This document shows, piece after piece, positions 25,089 through 33,440 of a stretch of 37,370 nucleotides of DNA. The DNA comes from JAQWUY01 sp049615605 (GTDB lineage Bacteria; Pseudomonadota; Alphaproteobacteria; JAQWUY01), in contig JBMZFW010000003.1 in the NCBI GenBank assembly GCA_049615605.1, positions 1-37,370 of the forward strand. Reading direction: 5' to 3'. The notes under the pieces are model-generated. The model searched no databases. It worked only from the letters and a program-made list of their open reading frames with translations, and was not told the DNA's origin. The translations under genes and the position numbers were made by a program. Within the stretch, counting starts at the first letter, position 1. Each line of letters opens with the position of its first letter.

Positions 25089-25430
25089 ATGGCAAAAAAC
25101 ACTGAATTAATGGAACTTATCCGCAATACCATTGACATCAATAAAGGCAGTGATATTACGGTAATTGATATGGAAGGCAAAGCGGACTTTGCCGATTATA
25201 TGATTATTGCAACAGGTAATTCAGGGCGTCAATGTAATGCCCTTTCACGTTATGTAGAAGACGAATTAAGAAAAACAGGATTCAAAGAAACGTTAATTTC
25301 TGGTAAAACCAACGGTGATTGGGTTGCGATGGATTGTGGTGATGTTGTTGTACACTTATTCCGTCAAGAAGTGCGTGAATTTTACGACCTTGAAAAATTA
25401 TGGCTTGACCCACCAAAAATTTCTGAATAA
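25089..25430 (+). CDS. rsfS: Ribosomal silencing factor RsfS
   Basis: This 113-residue protein binds L14 and blocks joining of the ribosomal subunits when nutrients are scarce. Family motifs are visible: KADFADYMIIATGNSGRQC, LISGKTNGDWVAMDCGDVVVHLF and VREFYDLEKLW. Its length is that of the core domain. It follows nadD by one base and precedes rlmH by three. Confidence 0.96.
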   Translation: MAKNTELMELIRNTIDINKGSDITVIDMEGKADFADYMIIATGNSGRQCNALSRYVEDELRKTGFKETLISGKTNGDWVAMDCGDVVVHLFRQEVREFYDLEKLWLDPPKISE

Positions 25431-25433
25431 ATA

Positions 25434-25880
25434 ATGGCTTGGAATATAATTGCAATTGGTAAGATAAAAAATAGTCCTGAATTGGAACTATGCAATCGTT
25501 ATATTCAAAGATGCCAAACTCCGATTAATATTATTGAACTGGAAGAAAAGAAACCACTTCCAGAAGATAAATTAAAATCAAAAGAAGCGGAACTTATTTT
25601 AAGCAAGATTCCAGATAATGCGGTTGTGGTTGCACTTGATGAAACAGGTAAATCATTCACCAGCCCAGAACTATCACAAAAAATTAATGAATTTGACGGT
25701 GATATATACTTTGTAATCGGTGGTGCATTTGGTTTAGATAAACAAATAAAACAAAGGGCAAACTTATTATTATCATTTGGGAAAATGACCCTGCCGCATA
25801 TGATGGTAAGGGCAATTGTTTGCGAACAATTATACCGCGTTCGTACAATCTTAGATAACCACCCATATCACAAGATTTAA
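25434..25880 (+). CDS. rlmH: 23S rRNA (pseudouridine-1915-N3) methyltransferase RlmH
   Basis: This 148-residue SPOUT methyltransferase modifies helix 69 of 23S rRNA. The C-terminal knot is clear: VALDETGKSFTSPELS, FVIGGAFGLDK, LSFGKMTLPHMMVRAIVCEQLYR, and the terminal HPYHK. Length is standard. It is the third gene of the nadD-rsfS-rlmH block; a 61-base AT-rich gap separates it from gpmI. Confidence 0.97.
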   Translation: MAWNIIAIGKIKNSPELELCNRYIQRCQTPINIIELEEKKPLPEDKLKSKEAELILSKIPDNAVVVALDETGKSFTSPELSQKINEFDGDIYFVIGGAFGLDKQIKQRANLLLSFGKMTLPHMMVRAIVCEQLYRVRTILDNHPYHKI

Positions 25881-25941
25881 AGTTTTATTTTCTGCCTTTT
25901 TTTGCTATTATATTTATAAATAATTTTTATAGGGGATAATA

Positions 25942-27462
25942 ATGACAAAAAAACCTGTGGTTTTATGTATTCTTGATGGTTGGGGTGATGAAAAATCACT
26001 GGAATTCAATGCCCCAAAAATTGCAAACACCCCTAATTTTGACAAACTGTTAAATAATTATCCTAGCTCACATTTAAAGGCATGCGGTTTGGCGGTTGGT
26101 TTGCCCGAAGGTCAAATGGGTAATTCGGAAGTTGGGCATATGAATATTGGGGCGGGGCGTATTGTTATGCAAACTTTGCCAAGAATTGATAAATCTTGTG
26201 CAAATAAATCTTTTACGGATGAAGAAGCCTTTAAAAACTTTATTAATGATTTAAAGCAATCTGGTGGAACAGCACACTTAATGGGATTGGTTTCAAATGG
26301 TGGTGTTCACGCCCACATTAACCATATGACTGCCTTTGCCAATGAAATTATTAAACAAGGTGTTGATGTAAAACTTCATGTATTTACCGACGGTCGTGAT
26401 ACGGCACCTGCCATATCCGACAAAGTATTAAATGAATTACAATCAAAAACAAAAGCCCCTATTGTCACAGTGTCTGGTCGTTATTGGGCGATGGACAGGG
26501 ACAATAATTGGGACAGAGTGAAATTGGCAACCGATGTAATTGCACACGGTATCAATAACACTGACAACCCAATAGCGGACAATCCAGCTGAACTGGCAAA
26601 GTCATCTATTGCAAATGGCACAACAGACGAATTCATTAAACCAACAGTTATTGGCGATTATGACGGGTTAAAAGATGGCGATGGTATCTTTTGCACTAAC
26701 TTTCGCACCGACCGTGCAAGACAAATTTTATCCGCCCTGCTAGATTCAGAATTTGATGAATACGATGCTCACAACACAAAAATTGCAAGTGCTTGCGGAG
26801 TGGTAAGTTATTCATACAAGCACGATGAATATATGGAAACTATATTTAAACCAATTCCAATAACAAATACATTGGGTGAAGTTGTATCCCGTGCAGGATT
26901 AAAACAAATAAGAACTGCCGAAACAGAGAAATATCCACATGTGACATTCTTTTTAAACGGTGGCGAAGAAACGGAATTCCAAGGCGAAGAAAGATTATTA
27001 TCAAACAGCCCAAAGGTTGCAACTTATGACTTAAAACCAGAAATGAGCGCTTATGATGTTGCCGAAAATCTTGTTAACAGGTTATCGCTTGGTGATATTG
27101 ATATGGTTGTATTAAACTTTGCCAACCCTGATATGGTTGGTCATACGGGCATATTGGACGCGGCGGTTAAGGCGTGCGAAGCGGTTGATGAATGCCTTGG
27201 TAAAGTATGGACGGAAGTTGAAAAACAAAATGGTGTTTTACTTGTAACCGCCGACCATGGAAATTGCGATATTATGTACGATGTGGAAAAAGACGAACCA
27301 CATACGGCACACACCCTTAATCCAGTAAACTTTATTGTTGCTGGTGGTGGTGATATTGAATTAAACGATGGTGTGTTGGGTGATATTGCCCCGACAATGT
27401 TATATTTATTGGGTGTAGAAAAGCCAACGGAAATGACTGGGGAAAACCTTATAAAATGTTAA
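25942..27462 (+). CDS. gpmI: Cofactor-independent phosphoglycerate mutase GpmI
   Basis: This 506-residue, manganese-dependent enzyme interconverts 3- and 2-phosphoglycerate in glycolysis. It belongs to the alkaline phosphatase superfamily. The metal-binding start LCILDGWGD, the phosphoserine loop MGNSEVGH with S62, FTDGRDTAP, the FRTDRARQ segment and the late metal motif TADHGNCD are all present. An AGGGGAT ribosome binding site precedes the ATG. The stop overlaps the envC start by seven bases. Confidence 0.97.
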   Translation: MTKKPVVLCILDGWGDEKSLEFNAPKIANTPNFDKLLNNYPSSHLKACGLAVGLPEGQMGNSEVGHMNIGAGRIVMQTLPRIDKSCANKSFTDEEAFKNFINDLKQSGGTAHLMGLVSNGGVHAHINHMTAFANEIIKQGVDVKLHVFTDGRDTAPAISDKVLNELQSKTKAPIVTVSGRYWAMDRDNNWDRVKLATDVIAHGINNTDNPIADNPAELAKSSIANGTTDEFIKPTVIGDYDGLKDGDGIFCTNFRTDRARQILSALLDSEFDEYDAHNTKIASACGVVSYSYKHDEYMETIFKPIPITNTLGEVVSRAGLKQIRTAETEKYPHVTFFLNGGEETEFQGEERLLSNSPKVATYDLKPEMSAYDVAENLVNRLSLGDIDMVVLNFANPDMVGHTGILDAAVKACEAVDECLGKVWTEVEKQNGVLLVTADHGNCDIMYDVEKDEPHTAHTLNPVNFIVAGGGDIELNDGVLGDIAPTMLYLLGVEKPTEMTGENLIKC

Positions 27463-28595
27463 AAAGGTTTTTATTAATTGTTATTGCTTCGCTTGTTGTT
27501 GGTTCATATTCATTTGCCAATGACACAGATGAATTAATTAAAAATCAAAAAGATTTAGACAAAATCCAAGTTGAAAAATCAAACCAAATAAAATTAAAAA
27601 AGAAAATTAAGCAAGAAATTAATCGATTGCAAACCCTTACAAAAAATATTGCAAAGCAAAGCCAAGAATATGAAAAGCAACTTTCTTTATTGGAACAAAA
27701 TATTTCTTCGCTTAATGAAGAATATGATACAAAGCTTGCCCAATTAAGAATTCAGACAAAGAAACTTGCATCTATTATATTAACCGCACAAAAAATTTCC
27801 AATCACCCAGAAACATCTATATTCCTGTACCCAGGCTCATCTAAAAAAGCTGTGCAAAGCACTTTTATATTAAAAATGTTATTAAAAGATATTGAAAAAA
27901 CTAGGACAAGTGTACAAAACAACCTAGCCGACCTAGAAGAAATGCAAAAAGCACTAAGCGTTAAACAAGACGGGTTCTTGCAGAAACAAAAGCAACTAGC
28001 AAAAAATAATAAAAAGCTAAAATATGAACTTGGTAATAAAAAATTATTAGAACAGAAATCTAATAAAAAGATTTCTTCATTGGAAGAAAAGTCTAAAAAA
28101 CTTTCTAAGAAAATTAAAAATATAAAAGACTTCCTTGAAAAAGTTGAAGCGGAACGAAGAAAGCGTAATAAACAAAGATTAAATAAGCCTGTGTCAATTA
28201 AGAAATTCCCACGCTCTGGTCGTATATCAAGCCCTGTTTCAGGTAAGATAACAAAATCATTTAATTCAAAGACTGTGTCTGGTAAAAAGCATACTGGCAT
28301 CACAATCCAAGCCCGTGGTGGTGCAATGGTAATTGCCCCATTTGATGGTTATATTGCATATGCTGATAAATTTAAACAATTGGGCAATGTTGTTATCATT
28401 TCCCACGAAGGCGGTTATAATAGTGTGTTAATTGGTCTTAATGAAATATACGCGAAAAAAGGTACTTGGGTATTAACAGATGAACCAATTGGTTCACTGC
28501 CAAAAGGTAATCCAAAGCTCCAATATGAAATTAGGTATGGCACAAAAGCGTTAAATCCATTAAGATGGGTAGATAAGAAAATGTTAAGGAGATAA
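27456..28595 (+). CDS. envC: EnvC-like murein hydrolase activator
   Basis: This 379-residue protein has a signal peptide (about residues 1-21, ending SFA), a long lysine- and glutamate-rich coiled coil (about 25-245) and a C-terminal LytM/M23 domain (about 250-375). The domain reads KHTGITIQARGG and LQYEIRYG where active M23 peptidases have HxGxD and HxH. The metal ligands are therefore lost, which fits an EnvC-type activator of amidases at the septum rather than an enzyme. Its cognate amidase is not in the window. It precedes ctpA by four bases, a usual alphaproteobacterial pairing. Confidence 0.87.
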   Translation: MLKRFLLIVIASLVVGSYSFANDTDELIKNQKDLDKIQVEKSNQIKLKKKIKQEINRLQTLTKNIAKQSQEYEKQLSLLEQNISSLNEEYDTKLAQLRIQTKKLASIILTAQKISNHPETSIFLYPGSSKKAVQSTFILKMLLKDIEKTRTSVQNNLADLEEMQKALSVKQDGFLQKQKQLAKNNKKLKYELGNKKLLEQKSNKKISSLEEKSKKLSKKIKNIKDFLEKVEAERRKRNKQRLNKPVSIKKFPRSGRISSPVSGKITKSFNSKTVSGKKHTGITIQARGGAMVIAPFDGYIAYADKFKQLGNVVIISHEGGYNSVLIGLNEIYAKKGTWVLTDEPIGSLPKGNPKLQYEIRYGTKALNPLRWVDKKMLRR

Positions 28596-28599
28596 TCTT

Positions 28600-29916
28600 A
28601 TGAAAAAGTTAGCTAAAGTAGTACTTGCATTATCAATGGTAGGTGCTATTTCAACATATAGTTTCGCCAACAAAGATAATAGTGATTTTTTCCAAAAATC
28701 TGAAAAATTTGTACAAGTTTTAAGAATTATTAAAAATGTTTATGTAGAAGAAAAATCTTACAAAGAATTATTTGACCATGCCATTCAAGGTATGCTTACA
28801 AAACTTGACCCACATTCAGCTTACTTAACAGAAGATGACTTTGATAAATCAGAAGAATCAACATCTGGTAAATTTGCGGGCGTTGGTATGACTGTTGAAA
28901 AAGATGAAAAAACTGGCTTCATTCGTGTTGTATCGCCTATTCACGGCACACCTGCGGAAAAAGCGGGTATGAAATCAGGTGACCTTGTAATTAAAATCGC
29001 AGACACATTCACTGATTCACTTCCATTTAAAGATGGGGTTAATATGCTTCGCGGTAAACCAAAAACAAAGGTAACAATTAAAGTATGGCGTGGTAAACAA
29101 GAACCATTTGATGTAACAATTACCCGTGCGATTATTAAAGTACCAAGCATTAAAGCCGAATTACTTGATAACAATATCGGTCACATAAGAATTATTCAAT
29201 TCCAAGAAAAAACAACAGCTGATCTTAAAAATGAAATTAAGAAACTTAATAAAAAATCTAAGAATAAGATAAGAGGCTTCATTATTGACCTTCGCAATAA
29301 TCCAGGTGGATTATTATCAGAAGCAATCAGCATATCTGATTCATTTCTTAACAAAGGGGAAATTGTTTCAATTCGTGGTCGTAACAAAGAAAATGCTCGC
29401 AGATGGAATGCAAAAAAAGGTGACTTAACAAATAATAAACCAATCGTTGTTCTTGTTAACCGTGGTTCGGCATCTGCATCTGAAATTGTTGCTGGCGCAT
29501 TACAAGACCACAAACGTGCAATTATTGTTGGCGATAAGACTTTTGGTAAAGGTTCTGTTCAATCAATAATTCCAATTGGTGAAAAAGAGTCTGTTAAATT
29601 AACAACGGCTAGATATTACACACCAAGCGGTCGCAGTATCCAAAAACTAGGCATTGTTCCAGACATTAGAATTCCAAACCTTATTATTGAAAAAGAACTG
29701 GATGACTTTGAATATGGTGAAGACAAATTATCTGGTGCAATTGATAATCCACAAAAAGACAAAAAAGATGGTAAAAAAGTTTCTGTAAATGATAAACTAA
29801 AAGAAAAAGAAACTGGCAAGCCTGTAAAAAATCAAAGCTTAAATATTACTGATTATTCACTTGCTAGGGCTATTGATATTCTTGAAACTGTTATATTAAC
29901 GAATGTCAAAAGATAA
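28600..29916 (+). CDS. ctpA: C-terminal processing protease CtpA (S41)
   Basis: This 438-residue periplasmic serine protease has a signal peptide cleaved near residue 23 (SFA-N). A PDZ domain at about 95-175 includes GVGMTVEKDEKTGF and SPIHGTPAEKAGMKSGD. The S41 catalytic domain has the Ser-Lys dyad at S292 (NRGSASASE) and K317 (DKTFGKGSVQ). The C-terminal tail (after about 365) is lysine-rich and variable. Such proteases trim C-termini of envelope proteins and wall hydrolases, consistent with the neighbouring envC. It overlaps rppH by 14 bases. Confidence 0.94.
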   Translation: MKKLAKVVLALSMVGAISTYSFANKDNSDFFQKSEKFVQVLRIIKNVYVEEKSYKELFDHAIQGMLTKLDPHSAYLTEDDFDKSEESTSGKFAGVGMTVEKDEKTGFIRVVSPIHGTPAEKAGMKSGDLVIKIADTFTDSLPFKDGVNMLRGKPKTKVTIKVWRGKQEPFDVTITRAIIKVPSIKAELLDNNIGHIRIIQFQEKTTADLKNEIKKLNKKSKNKIRGFIIDLRNNPGGLLSEAISISDSFLNKGEIVSIRGRNKENARRWNAKKGDLTNNKPIVVLVNRGSASASEIVAGALQDHKRAIIVGDKTFGKGSVQSIIPIGEKESVKLTTARYYTPSGRSIQKLGIVPDIRIPNLIIEKELDDFEYGEDKLSGAIDNPQKDKKDGKKVSVNDKLKEKETGKPVKNQSLNITDYSLARAIDILETVILTNVKR

Positions 29917-30382
29917 CCGACCATATCGCCCCAATGTGGGAATAATGTTATTAAACAATGACATGTCTATGGTATGGGTTGGTTCACGCATTGACATGCC
30001 AAGCCCATATTGGCAAATGCCACAAGGTGGGGTTGATGACGGCGAAGACATTGAAACAGCAATGTGGCGTGAATTAATGGAAGAAATCGGTGTCTCTAAA
30101 TCCGATGCTGAAATAATTGATTATCACAAAGATTGGATAATGTATGATTTACCACAAGATATTTCACATAAATTATGGGACGGAAAATATCGTGGGCAAA
30201 AACAAAAGTGGTTTGTGTTAAGATTAACCGCTGATGACAGTGTAATTAACATTGCAACAGATGAACCAGAATTTAATGAATGGAAATGGTCAAACACCCA
30301 CGATTTAATTGAAAATATAGTACCGTTTAAAAAAGATGTATACAAACAAATCGCAAAAGATTTTTCAAAACATTTAAAATAA
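29903..30382 (+). CDS. rppH: RNA pyrophosphohydrolase RppH
   Basis: This 159-residue Nudix hydrolase removes pyrophosphate from 5'-triphosphate mRNA ends and so starts decay. The Nudix box is complete: G42, E48, R56-E57, E60-E61 and G63. The RppH-type flanks PYRPNVGIML, YWQMPQGGVDDGE and KWFVLRL are present. It starts inside ctpA and closes the plus-strand run. The following 85 bases to the convergent trmJ contain only a weak AT hairpin. Confidence 0.94.
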   Translation: MSKDNRPYRPNVGIMLLNNDMSMVWVGSRIDMPSPYWQMPQGGVDDGEDIETAMWRELMEEIGVSKSDAEIIDYHKDWIMYDLPQDISHKLWDGKYRGQKQKWFVLRLTADDSVINIATDEPEFNEWKWSNTHDLIENIVPFKKDVYKQIAKDFSKHLK

Positions 30383-30467
30383 TACTTTTTGTTTTTGGTA
30401 AATTATTATGTATGTAATAATAGTACAGAAAGCTATATACTAGCCAAGCAAATAAAACAGCAGATAA

Positions 30468-31190
30468 CTATCTATTTATAAGCGTAGATATTATTCCGTG
30501 TAGCATTTTTAATTCTTGCTCATTTAAGTCCGTACGATTGAATAAGTTATATATGTTTCTTTCAACTGTACTTTGCGCCCCTGCTGATTTAAAAAATCCA
30601 CGCGGTTCTAGTTCACCTATAAGACGACTTACGAATTGTTGCTTGCTTTCACCTGTTGCCAGTTGATAATCTGGATCAAGACTTGGCATTGGGGCTTTAT
30701 TATCATTTACATTAATCCACCAGTGCCATGATAACAATAATACGGCTTGCGAAATGTTTAATGATGTAAAATCTGGGTTTAATGGGGCGGTAATTACCGT
30801 ATTGCATTGAGCGATATCTTGATTTGAAAGACCGCTTGCTTCACAACCGAATAATATACCAATACCAGTCCCCTGTTTTGATTGCTCAGCCATTTTAACA
30901 CCCGCATCCATTGGGGTTAAGACTTCCACTTGCATTTGACGTGGGCGTGCGGTTGATGCATATACAAATTGTAAATCCGCCGTTGCGTCCGCCACTGTAT
31001 CAAATATTTGAACCTCTGGCATTTGCTTTAAACAATCGGCTGATGTTGCCATTGCACGGCTTGATGGATAATGTTCACGCGGTTCAACCAATCGTAGCTG
31101 TTCAATACCACAATTATACATTGCACGTGCCGACATACCTATGTTTTCAGGCATTTGTGGTTTAACTAATATTACAATTGGTTTTTTCAT
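30468..31190 (-). CDS. trmJ: tRNA (cytidine/uridine-2'-O-)-methyltransferase TrmJ
   Basis: This 240-residue SPOUT-class enzyme methylates the ribose at position 32 of tRNA. The N-terminal knot domain shows VILVKPQMPENIGMSARAMYNCG, LRLVEPREHYP, the SAM-site ILFGCEASGLSNQDI and SLNISQAVLLLSW. An approximately 80-residue helical C-terminal domain follows, as in E. coli TrmJ. The start lacks an evident Shine-Dalgarno. It ends in TAG, the only such stop among the genes here. A long non-coding stretch separates it from glmS upstream. Confidence 0.92.
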   Translation of the reverse strand: MKKPIVILVKPQMPENIGMSARAMYNCGIEQLRLVEPREHYPSSRAMATSADCLKQMPEVQIFDTVADATADLQFVYASTARPRQMQVEVLTPMDAGVKMAEQSKQGTGIGILFGCEASGLSNQDIAQCNTVITAPLNPDFTSLNISQAVLLLSWHWWINVNDNKAPMPSLDPDYQLATGESKQQFVSRLIGELEPRGFFKSAGAQSTVERNIYNLFNRTDLNEQELKMLHGIISTLINR

Positions 31191-31532
31191 TATAGTTATA
31201 TATCATAAATAATAGTAAAAAAAAAGACTAAGTCAGCACTTACTTACCATTCTTTGGCAAAGCTAACAATTACAGCTCTAGAACGAATCATTTATGAAAT
31301 TATAGATTCCATCCTTGCTTCAGATTACTTCCCCCCCCCTGTGTCCTTTTTTTTATATTTTAATAAAGCTTAAATAAATATGGAAGTATCATTATATGTT
31401 TAAGGGGCGTTACCCCGCTCACTTCACGACTTCGTATTGCTAGTTTGTCAAAACAACATATGTTGTTTTGCGGGATTTATTAACGCAGATATGCTTATTT
31501 GTATAACAGTATAATAGTTTGCAAGTATCAAG
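31191..31532. other. Long non-coding gap between trmJ and glmS
   Basis: I see no open reading frame or tRNA here. Notable sequences are a nine-C run near 31331, a small GGGG-cgtta-CCCC hairpin (31404-31416), a perfect palindrome at 31449-31470 and a minus-strand TATAAT (31396-31391). The last could serve trmJ, but no matching -35 box is visible. The stretch at 31418-31446 loosely resembles the reverse complement of the intergenic repeat inner part. Confidence 0.4.
31449..31470. promoter_or_regulatory. Perfect 22-bp palindrome
   Basis: CAAAACAACAT (31449-31459) is followed immediately by its exact reverse complement ATGTTGTTTTG. There is no loop and no T-run, so it looks more like a protein-binding site than a terminator. 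It lies between trmJ and glmS, both on the minus strand, about 260 bases upstream of trmJ and 136 bases past glmS. Confidence 0.5.
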
Positions 31533-31601
31533 GGTATTGTTAGCGACGACGAACAAGTAGTCATAAAACAAACAAATGCGAAGTGCAGTTAACCATTAAA
31601 A
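31533..31601 (+). repeat. 5'-truncated copy of the hairpin-forming intergenic repeat
   Basis: The inner part TAGCGACGACGAACAAGTAG and the right part AACAAATGCGAAGTGCAG match the 97-bp units near 20000. The right-arm core CCATTAAAA (31593-31601) is conserved. No complementary left arm is found upstream. As at carA, the right end lies next to the stop codon of a minus-strand gene, here glmS, five bases away. Confidence 0.7.
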
Positions 31602-31606
31602 CCTAT

Positions 31607-33439
31607 TTATTCCACTGTTACTGATTTGGCTAGGTTTCTTGGCTGGTCTACATCAGTCCCCTTTGCCAATGCACAATAATATGCAAGTAATTGTGCAGGA
31701 ACGGAATATAATATTGGGGCAACTAGTTGATTAATCGTTGGAATACAGATTGCATCAAAATCAGTTGTTGTTAATTTACGCATTTTGGCGATGCCTTCTT
31801 CATCAGACATAAAGACAACTTTACCACCGCGAGCGATTGCTTCTTGAATATTACCTGCAGTTTTTTCAAACAGGTCATCGTTTGGACAGGTTGCGATAAT
31901 TGGCACGCTGTCATCAATAAGGGCAATTGGTCCGTGTTTCATTTCGCCAGCTGGGTAGCCTTCGGCGTGAATGTAAGAGATTTCTTTTAATTTCAATGCA
32001 CCTTCCATTGCGATTGGGTAATTTACCCCACGACCAAGGAATAATACATCTTTGGCTTCGGCAACACGGTTTGAGATTTCTTGAATTTCTGTGCCTTTGG
32101 TTAAGACTTCAGCAATTGTTGCGGGTAATTCCAATAATGCCGACACATAATCTTTTTCATCTTCGGCAGATAATTTACCAATACTTTTGCCGATTGATAA
32201 TGCCATACACATAAGCACCGTTAACTGTGTTGTAAATGCTTTGGTTGATGCAACACCAATTTCTGGACCAGCCAAGGTTTGTAATACCGCATCGGATTCC
32301 CTTGCAATTGTGCTTTCAAGAACATTTACCACAGAAATAATTTTCTGCCCCTGTGATTTACAATATTTTAAGGCTTCCAAAGTATCCATAGTTTCGCCAG
32401 ATTGTGAAACAAAAATAGCAACGCCATTTTTTGGCATTGGTGGTTCGCGGTAACGCATTTCGCTTGCCACATCAATTTCCACAGGAATTCGTGCAATCTT
32501 TTCAATCCAATACTTGGCAATTAAACCCGCATAATATGCCGTACCACAAGCGGAAATTGTTACCTTTTCAACCTTTGAAAAATCAATACCCAAGTCTGGG
32601 ATTGTAATTGATTGTTCCGCAGGGTGAATATAACTAGCCAGTGTATCGCCAATTACCGTTGGTTGTTCGTGGATTTCTTTTTCCATATAATGGCGAAAGT
32701 TCCCTTTGCCCACGCTGTCGCCTGTTAATCCAGTTTGTACCACTGGGCGGTCAACAACATTGTTATCAATATCATAAATTTCAACATTGTCATTTGTGGC
32801 AACAACATAATCACCATCATTTAAATAACATATATCTTGTGTATAAGGGGCAAGTGCCAACGCATCAGAACCAAAATATTTTTCCCCATCGCCCAAACCA
32901 ATGGCAAGTGGTGAACCAACACGCGCGCCAATCATAATATTTTCATGCCCTTTAAATATCATACAAAGTGCAAATGCACCTTTTAATTTTGGTAACATTT
33001 CCTGTACCGCTTGTAATGGTGTTTTACCCGCATTTAAAAACGAAGTTAACAAGTGAACAATAATTTCCGTATCTGTTTCAGATTCCATATCAGATGGGGT
33101 AAGACCAAGACCATCGGCAAGTTCGCGGTAATTTTCAATAATACCATTGTGTACAACCGCCACCTGTTCATTCATATGTGGGTGTGCGTTATTTTCACTT
33201 GGAACACCGTGTGTTGCCCAACGGGTGTGTCCAATCCCCATAGTTCCAGAAATTGGTTGTTCAGATATTACCTTTTCCAAGTTTACAATTTTACCAGATG
33301 CACGACGGCGTTGTAATTCCCCACCGCTTAATGTGGCAATACCTGTTGAATCATAACCGCGGTATTCTAGGCGACGCAATCCATCAACCAATAATTCCGA
33401 TACTTCCGATTTACCAATAATTCCAATGATACCGCACAT
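31607..33439 (-). CDS. glmS: Glutamine-fructose-6-phosphate aminotransferase GlmS
   Basis: This 610-residue enzyme makes glucosamine-6-phosphate, the first step to UDP-GlcNAc. Residues MCGIIGIIGK give the N-terminal nucleophile C2 after Met removal. The glutaminase domain has RRLEYRGYDSTGIA, GHTRWATHG and VVHNGIIENY. Two SIS sugar-isomerase domains follow (SACGTAYYAG, FVSQSGETMDTL, EGALKLKEISYIHAEGYPAGEMKHG), ending PRNLAKSVTVE. An upstream in-frame start at 33514 would displace the essential N-terminal cysteine and overlap glmU, so it is rejected. It is one base downstream of glmU and must share its transcript. No glmS ribozyme is seen, as expected outside Firmicutes. Confidence 0.97.
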   Translation of the reverse strand: MCGIIGIIGKSEVSELLVDGLRRLEYRGYDSTGIATLSGGELQRRRASGKIVNLEKVISEQPISGTMGIGHTRWATHGVPSENNAHPHMNEQVAVVHNGIIENYRELADGLGLTPSDMESETDTEIIVHLLTSFLNAGKTPLQAVQEMLPKLKGAFALCMIFKGHENIMIGARVGSPLAIGLGDGEKYFGSDALALAPYTQDICYLNDGDYVVATNDNVEIYDIDNNVVDRPVVQTGLTGDSVGKGNFRHYMEKEIHEQPTVIGDTLASYIHPAEQSITIPDLGIDFSKVEKVTISACGTAYYAGLIAKYWIEKIARIPVEIDVASEMRYREPPMPKNGVAIFVSQSGETMDTLEALKYCKSQGQKIISVVNVLESTIARESDAVLQTLAGPEIGVASTKAFTTQLTVLMCMALSIGKSIGKLSAEDEKDYVSALLELPATIAEVLTKGTEIQEISNRVAEAKDVLFLGRGVNYPIAMEGALKLKEISYIHAEGYPAGEMKHGPIALIDDSVPIIATCPNDDLFEKTAGNIQEAIARGGKVVFMSDEEGIAKMRKLTTTDFDAICIPTINQLVAPILYSVPAQLLAYYCALAKGTDVDQPRNLAKSVTVE

Positions 33440-33440
33440 A

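Noticed and set aside
31191..31330. A tRNA or small gene in the trmJ-glmS gap
   Set aside because: No cloverleaf with a T-loop consensus could be folded by eye, and only very short frames exist.
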